Below, one piece after another: positions 20,423 to 24,431 of a stretch of 24,431 nucleotides of DNA. Numbering within the stretch: the stretch's first letter is position 1; the number at the start of each line of letters is the position of its first letter. The notes under the pieces were generated by a model. That model was not told the origin of the DNA and ran no database searches. It worked only from the letters and a program-made list of their open reading frames with translations. This stretch comes from Gnetum montanum (Eukaryota > Streptophyta > Gnetopsida > Gnetales > Gnetaceae), in the NCBI GenBank assembly GCA_015680685.1, contig MNCI01011902.1, positions 70,894-95,324 of the forward strand. The letters run 5' to 3'. Both the position numbers and the translations under genes were made by a program.

Positions 20423-21000
20423 ATTAGGATTACTTCCATCATTGTAGCATCCGCTTAGATTATTATTTCTTTCAATTGTTTAATTGTTTAATTATTTACT
20501 ATTTTCATTAGTTAATATTTCCATTTATTGCTCTTTACAATTCATGTCATTAAGATGAATGGGTATAGCTAATCACAAGTGCTTGAGTGTAATTACTTGG
20601 TAATCAAATAGTGTATTGTTTGGCAAACCTAATGACATGTGCTTGGCAATTCTAGCGGTGGTTATATGAAGTCCAAGGCATGTGTGGATGATTAGGAATG
20701 GATACTCATCGCCCATAGGGTATTGTAGATTTTACTTTTCACTATTTATTAGATTAATTAATTTATCTCTTTATTGTCATTAGGAGTAGCTTAGAATTAG
20801 GAAACATCAATCACATGCCTCACTTTGGACTAAACCATATGTAAAAAAGCTACCAGTAGTCCAAGTGGGAAGACAATGAATTACGATCAAAGCATAATGA
20901 TTTAGATGCACAACTAGTTCCATCCATGGAATTCGATCAGATCATCTGTGAACTCTTGTGATTCATATGGTTGGGCATAGGGGTACCTTTCCACTCATCA
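20423..21000 (+). repeat. 3' LTR of element A, right part
   Basis: The sequence matches 4005-4574 over its full length, starting ATTAGGATTACTTCC and ending CCACTCATCA. The missing left part should carry U3 and R. The following ATAGC is the target duplication partner of ATAGT at 3683. Confidence 0.9.
20559..20709 (+). other. U5 paired-segment module, copy in LTR A 3'
   Basis: X ATGGG (20559-20563) pairs with CTCAT (20705-20709) with one G-U wobble. Y CTAAT (20669 is outside; Y lies at 20569-20573) pairs perfectly with ATTAG (20691-20695). Spacers are TATAG and GAATGGATA. Confidence 0.6.
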
Positions 21001-21005
21001 ATAGC
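21001..21005. repeat. Target-site duplication of element A, right copy (ATAGC)
   Basis: Partner of ATAGT at 3683-3687. Confidence 0.65.
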
Positions 21006-21052
21006 ACCTACCTCTAAATAAGAGGACTTCATTCAATAACTCTGTGATTGTC

Positions 21053-21259
21053 TTCAAAATGATCAAAATTAGGTAGAGCTTGAAAATACATTTTGTACTC
21101 TATTATCTTTTCTATGCCTCTATGGAGTAATCCAATATATGGTTCCAAATGTTCCACCACTTCTTCATTCATTTCTAGTACTAATTGTAACACACCATAA
21201 GTAGCAAGATTTCAAGGTTAGAAATTGAAAGTGAAATTTTTGATTACTTGTTTTTTGCC
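21053..21259 (-). pseudogene. nad7: Mitochondrial nad7 fragment (NADH dehydrogenase subunit 7), nuclear copy
   Basis: The minus frame reads QVIKNFTFNF, a damaged stretch with two stops (TAA 21218, TGA 21212), then [34 protein letters not shown] and ALPNFDHFE. This follows the N-terminal 70 residues of plant NAD7 (complex I, 49-kDa type), including the conserved GLLHRG-EK-IEY motif. From memory, plant nad7 has an intron after about 140 nt and another after about 210 nt. The first site falls in GLL/HRG and is uninterrupted here; similarity ends at the second. Leu occurs at sites (GVL-LVL, IGLL) that I recall as Ser codons changed by RNA editing in angiosperms. A source in spliced, edited RNA is inferred. 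Chloroplast ndhH is a poorer match. Confidence 0.75.
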
Positions 21260-22300
21260 ATCATGGTATCATTAGATAAGGAAAGTACTAAAAGGAAATA
21301 GAACTTTACTTCATTCATTGTTCATGCACTGATTGTGATCAAGAATGAGTTGAGCACTAGCAAGGGAATGCATCACAACATGTATTGTATTTTCTTTTCA
21401 AGTTGTAAGGGCAAGTGTGCCATATTGGTGGTATTGGTGATAAGGGTAAAGAACATTGATGGGAAGGTTGTGCTCCATGATCATTCTTAATCTTCTAAGA
21501 AAGATTGATCTATTAAAAAGATAATACATTCATCTCATGAAAAATAAAAATGGATTCAACAAAGTGGCTAAGCATCACTAGACATAATAAAAGTAAGTCG
21601 TACAAACTTTTTGCTGCAATATTATATTTTTGGCAAAGATGCTTAGTTAAAAAAATAAATAAGAAAGACATGGAACTCATCCTCAAGAACTATTGATCCA
21701 CAAAGCCTACGTGTACATTCTTCTCTAAAAAGATTAATCTATATCTTACTTTCTATCAAAGAGGATGTGAATTGAAACAAAGCTTGCTAATTAAGCTGCA
21801 TGTTCTAATTGGAATGTTAACTATAAGCTATCTTGTTTGAAAATCCAACAGATTTTCAATGAGAGGTTTGCTATAGTAATCATCCACAAATTCGAATTAC
21901 CGAACCTTCCACATATTCTCATGAGCAATAATGGATTTCATTCCCAAAACATAGCACTTGAACTAGGCACCCTAGAAACCACATATTATCTATTCCTTTT
22001 GATTTTGCAGAGTGCAATGAAAGAATTCTTATAGTAGTACCTGACCTGTGCATGGCCTTTAACATATATTCATATAAAAATAGTGGGTTAGATTTTGCTT
22101 TTGCCTTGGCCTTTTTAATGGTAAGTCATGGGTTTGATTTTGACATTATTTTGGTAGTTGAATGAAGTTTAAAAATGTTCTTAAAAACACCACTTATGGT
22201 TTGGTTTCTAGTGCTTTGTTTCCTCCCATGTATTTGAGCAATGCATTTCTTTATAAAGTGGTTATGTATCTTAGAAAATATTGAAGGTCATAATTTCATA
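21260..22300. other. AT-rich flank, no recognisable gene
   Basis: A 65-codon plus frame at 21837-22034 has no family match I know. AAGTCATGGGTTTGATTTTG at about 22122-22141 resembles the B-box side of the SINE head at 23162-23181, so a worn SINE piece may be here, but its A box is not visible. Confidence 0.4.
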
Positions 22301-22442
22301 TTTTTAAGCATTTAATTTGTTGTAATCTCTAATGTTAGCATATGTAATGCCTTTATTTGTATTATTTTAATTTTTTTAAGCATTTAATTTATGATAATCT
22401 CTAATCTTGGCATATGTAATGCCTTAATTTGAGTTATTTAAA
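22301..22442. repeat. Tandem duplication, two copies of about 72 bp
   Basis: Both copies contain AAGCATTTAATTT, TAATCTCTAAT, GCATATGTAATGCCTT and a T/A-rich end. The offset is 72 bp (AAGCATTTAATTT at 22306 and 22378). Scattered substitutions separate the copies. Confidence 0.8.
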
Positions 22443-22880
22443 TTTTGTAATTATCCTTGATTAACATGTAAAAATTAAGTGATGGTAAAAGGATTGAGAC
22501 AATATCAAGTTGCATTAAGTGAGGAACTAAGTAAGAGAGTGAACAAAAAATTATCTATTCAAGGCATTAAGCTATTGCATGTGTTATCTTAGTTAGAGTT
22601 AAGGATTACTAGGATTTGGAACAATTATTGTAGTTTTTGTTATCACAACCAAAGAAGCTATGTAAAATTAATAACATGTTTGTTATTGTTATTTCTAATG
22701 CTACTATAGGTGTATAGTCCTACCAACATAAATTAAATATTTTATTAACATAAATATAAAGGATGACTTTCTAATAGTTTTAGAGGGTAATAATCTAAGC
22801 AATCCATTATGGTATAAATATGTGAATGGTAGCAATACTTGTTAAATTTACACCTTGAGTAAAAACCTAAATTTTTTTAA
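22443..22880. other. AT-rich flank, nothing recognised
   Basis: No coding similarity, terminal repeat or RNA gene was seen in this stretch. Confidence 0.5.
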
Positions 22881-22884
22881 GTAC

Positions 22885-22955
22885 AAATGTCCAAGCTTGA
22901 ACCCAGGTCTTGGCACTTGAGAAAGAAGTACCTTACCACTCCTTGAAAAGTACCA
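22885..22955 (-). mobile_element. tRNA-derived SINE head (minus strand)
   Basis: On the minus strand, AAGGAGTGGTAAGG (A-box-like, around 22931-22943) is followed about 40 nt later by GGGTTCAAG (B-box-like, 22896-22904). Order and spacing fit a tRNA-type RNA polymerase III promoter as in plant SINEs. The tail and target duplications were not fixed. Confidence 0.45.
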
Positions 22956-23025
22956 TGGTGTCTATATGTAAGCAAGAGTTTAGGCTTCAAGTCATATTTC
23001 AAATATTATAAATGTAGTTGTAGCT

Positions 23026-23104
23026 AATACTTCTACAAAATTTAGAGAGAATATAAACATACTTTAAGTATATTTATATTCCCTCTCAATTCTACAAAAG
23101 TATT
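23026..23104. repeat. 79-bp foldback element
   Basis: The left arm (23026-23064) and the reverse complement of the right arm (23066-23104) agree at 31 of 39 positions; most differences are transitions. Only one base separates the arms. GTTGTA occurs close to both sides (23016-23021 and 23107-23112). It resembles a small MITE or a hairpin precursor; no terminal motif fixes a family. Confidence 0.7.
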
Positions 23105-23116
23105 GTGTTGTAACAC

Positions 23117-23186
23117 TTAGGTATTAGCCTAGTGGTAAGACTCTTGATTTGAAAGCTAAAAAGTCATGGGTTCAATTTTGGTAAGC
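23117..23186 (+). mobile_element. tRNA-derived SINE head (plus strand)
   Basis: TAGCCTAGTGG at 23125-23135 fits the A box and GGGTTCAA at 23168-23175 fits the B box, with about 33 nt between. It faces away from the minus-strand head at 22885-22955, with the foldback between them. Element D starts within or just after it. Confidence 0.5.
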
Positions 23187-23474
23187 AATGTTGATGAGTG
23201 GCGAGGTACCCCTACACTCCACCATACGAATACGAGCGTGCACGCACGATCCGGTCGAACTCCGTAGACTAAATGCCTTAACACCACAAGAAATGCTTGG
23301 GGTTAATCATTCGTTGTCTTCCCAGGCTTGCTTGTATTTGTCATGGTGTATGGTTAAGCAATTCTGAGGTATGTGATTTTTTTGGTATTTTTGGCTTATC
23401 TCATATGCTATCAGAGGAAAGGGTTGAGAAACTAACTAACTCTAACTAAAGATCTAAGTCTAAATTAACTAGCG

Positions 23475-23591
23475 TCAGCATCCGTTCCCACTTACCGGAC
23501 ACACCCTGAACTATGCAACTGTGGCTTACCAAACGCTAATCGTTACTGGGATCACCACACGTAACGCAAGTGCTCGAAGTGGTCGTACTGA
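23475..23591 (-). other. U5 paired-segment module, basal copy in LTR D
   Basis: Plus-strand reading: X TCAG (23475-23478), spacer CATCCGTTC, Y CCAC (23488-23491), long loop, Y' GTGG (23579-23582), spacer TCGTA, X' CTGA (23588-23591). Both stems pair perfectly. The equivalent position in LTR A has ATGAG/CTCAT and CTAAT/ATTAG. Confidence 0.6.
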
Positions 23592-23609
23592 GGCACCTAT
23601 TTAGCTTAA

Positions 23610-23684
23610 GTGTGATAAGCAGCCGATTCCTTAGCTAGCCGTACACACCCGTGGGTGCTCGTAACTAAGTCGTACTTATCACAC
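23610..23684 (-). other. Structured module, unit 1
   Basis: Plus-strand reading: GTGTGATAAG, CAGCCGATTC, CTTAG, CTAGCCGTACA, CACCC-GT-GGGTG hairpin, CTCGTAA, CTAAG, TCGTA, CTTATCACAC (CACCC shares its first base with the constant word as written in other units). Outer stem 10 bp, middle stem 5 bp, inner stem 5 bp, all perfect. Confidence 0.75.
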
Positions 23685-23695
23685 GATCTAGCCTA

Positions 23696-23825
23696 GCAAT
23701 GAGCAGCCGATTCCTCAACTAGCCGTACACATTAGACCCGGGAGTTACCAAGCGCAGAATCCTGGAATACGCTACTGGGTTACCAAGCAGCCAATGCTCG
23801 TAATTGAGTCGTACTCATGCATTGC
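23696..23825 (-). other. Structured module, unit 2 (long loop)
   Basis: Plus-strand reading: ATGAG (23699-23703), CAGCCGATTC, CTCAA, CTAGCCGTACA, CATT, long loop of about 56 nt, AATG, CTCGTAA, TTGAG, TCGTA, CTCAT (23814-23818). Further pairing of GCA with TGC beyond the outer stem needs a bulge. The long loop repeats parts of the basal module loop (TTACCAA, CTACTGGG). Confidence 0.7.
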
Positions 23826-23895
23826 GTCAAGCAGCCGATTCCTTGACTAGCCGTACACGTCCGTAGACGCTCGTAATCAAGTCGTACTTGAACGC
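23824..23895 (-). other. Structured module, unit 3
   Basis: Plus-strand reading: GCGTCAAG (23824-23831), CAGCCGATTC, CTTGA, CTAGCCGTACA, CGTC-CGTA-GACG hairpin, CTCGTAA, TCAAG, TCGTA, CTTGAACGC. Stems are perfect except for a one-base bulge in the outer extension. Confidence 0.75.
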
Positions 23896-24136
23896 ACTAG
23901 GAAAGCAGGAAAGAAAGCAATAAATGAAACCACGTGCTGCAAGGTTTATCCAATCAAGTTCGTCTTTATTTCCGTACACAACTTGGGTTCAGGTTACAAG
24001 CTGCTCGAATAAAGAGCCGTTCACTCTAGGACTCCTACTGCGGGCACATGGGGAAAAATTCTAACTCTGGAGTGATCAATCTGCCAGAGCTTCGCTACAC
24101 TAGCCAAGATTGGGAAATGAAGGGAGTGCCACCTCT

Positions 24137-24265
24137 TATTTATAGATATGGCGGCGGGACGCGATATCGCGTACGCGATATCGTAGGGTAAGACGCGATA
24201 TCGCGTACGCGATATCGCATGGGATGCGATATCGAGGCGGCCGCGATATCGCGTACGCGATATCG
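24137..24265 (-). promoter_or_regulatory. U3 promoter of LTR D: TATA box and palindrome array
   Basis: TATAAATA (minus strand) is at 24137-24144. Upstream of it are perfect 22-bp palindromes at 24162-24183, 24196-24217 and 24244-24265, each with core GATATCGCGTACGCGATATC between C and G, and a half-site GCGATATCG at 24226-24234. Centres are 34 and 48 bp apart. The middle CGCGTACGCG is alternating purine-pyrimidine. Likely roles are a repeated binding site for a dimeric regulator or a methylation-sensitive control region; neither is proven by sequence. Confidence 0.75.
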
Positions 24266-24289
24266 TGACCTAGTGCATGTTGCATCTCA

Positions 24290-24430
24290 TCATACCCCCA
24301 TGACTGAATGAAAACTCGTCCTCGAGTTCCTTACAATGATATCAGGTAGGTATGGGATTATTAGGGGAAATGGAACTAATGGGGTGACATGTGAATGGTC
24401 TTTATTACAAGACTTGACAAAACTGGTGTT
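24290..24430 (-). CDS. C-terminus of pol of element D (partial)
   Basis: An open minus frame of 46 codons enters from the window end and stops at TGA (24292-24290), whose first two bases are the TG that starts the LTR. The end reads TPLVPFPLIIPYLPDIIVRN and then SRTSFHSVMGV. A short R-x-S-R-T-S-F-type tail next to the polypurine tract is common at the end of plant Ty3/gypsy polyproteins. No catalytic motif falls in the window, so the lineage cannot be settled from this piece. Confidence 0.5.
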   Translation of the reverse strand, partial: NTSFVKSCNKDHSHVTPLVPFPLIIPYLPDIIVRNSRTSFHSVMGV

Positions 24431-24431
24431 C

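Larger units (their letters stand above)
3688..21000 (+). mobile_element. LTR retrotransposon A, gag-only, interrupted by B, E and C
   Basis: The element has a left LTR (3688-4574), a tRNA-Asp type primer-binding site, a gag pseudogene split by element B (4700-5275 and 13801 to about 15690), about 1.4 kb of non-coding DNA, and a 3' LTR broken by other insertions (tentatively 17074-17106; 20423-21000). Without the inserts it is about 5.5 kb. No protease, reverse transcriptase, RNase H or integrase motif is found in its own sequence, so it was probably mobilised in trans, as in the non-autonomous gag-only LTR elements known from plants. The primer-binding site suggests an Athila-like Ty3/gypsy lineage, but the lineage is tentative without pol. 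The two flanks carry ATAGT and ATAGC. Confidence 0.8.
23192..24292 (-). repeat. 3' LTR of element D
   Basis: On the minus strand it runs from TGATGAGATGCAAC to CCACTCATCA (1101 bp). Order on that strand: U3 with three perfect palindromes and a half-site, TATAAATA, R, a block of three structured modules (23891-23610), a basal module shared with C (23591-23475), and the U5 end. The C LTR is about 300 bp shorter because it lacks the three-module block. Confidence 0.85.
23192..24431 (-). mobile_element. LTR retrotransposon D, 3' end (continues beyond the window)
   Basis: On the minus strand the window holds the last codons of pol (24430-24290), a polypurine tract (CATGGGGGTA, 24302-24293) and the complete 3' LTR (24292-23192). 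It is less decayed than C: its U3 palindromes are perfect. The 5 bases after the LTR on the minus strand are ACATT (23191-23187); their partner would be beyond the window. Confidence 0.85.

Noticed and set aside
21837-22034. 65-codon plus-strand open frame
   Set aside because: No recognised family, no promoter or splice context, and length compatible with chance in AT-rich DNA.

Overview
This is a stretch of repeat-packed plant nuclear DNA. It is AT-rich, has no intact cellular gene, and consists mostly of old LTR retrotransposons nested inside one another. The flanks hold a LINE remnant, tRNA-type SINE heads, a foldback element and a piece of the mitochondrial gene nad7. A primer-binding site complementary to plant tRNA-Asp and a Tat/Ogre-type gag-protease point to a vascular plant; I cannot name the species. 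Two single N bases look like assembly joins.

Layout. 1-3682: AT-rich flank with a degenerate LINE C-terminus (2249-2520). 3688-21000: element A (+ strand, gag only), bounded by a near-identical 5-bp target duplication (ATAGT/ATAGC). Element B (5276-13795, + strand, Tat/Ogre-like gag and protease, no reverse transcriptase) is inserted inside the A gag, with target duplication TCACT/TCACC; the A reading frame resumes exactly after it. The 3' LTR of A is broken: a tentative first 33 bp lies at 17074-17106, then come an N, a gag fragment of another element (E, +) and the 5' half of element C (- strand, 17536-20422). The A LTR resumes at 20423. 21006-23191: flank with the nad7 piece (21053-21259, - strand), a tandem duplication, two inverted SINE-like heads and an almost perfect 79-bp foldback. 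23192-24431: the 3' LTR and the last codons of pol of element D (- strand), cut by the window end.

The LTRs of A, C and D are related: same ends (TGATG...CTCATCA) and, where it can be seen (A and C), the same type of primer-binding site. All have a TATAAATA box directly downstream of palindromes. In D this is three perfect copies of a palindrome with core GATATCGCGTACGCGATATC; in C and A the same sites are decayed, mainly by CpG transitions. B, from a different lineage, also places an array of inverted repeats upstream of its TATAAATA.

The most striking observation is in the U5 part of the A, C and D LTRs. Two short paired segments, separated by internal-loop sequences that stay nearly constant, are found at the same place in each LTR, but the paired segments differ between copies in a compensating way. 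D carries three extra copies of the module, in which a third stem also covaries. This is what a conserved structured RNA in the leader of the genomic transcript would look like. I have not found it named among element features I know.
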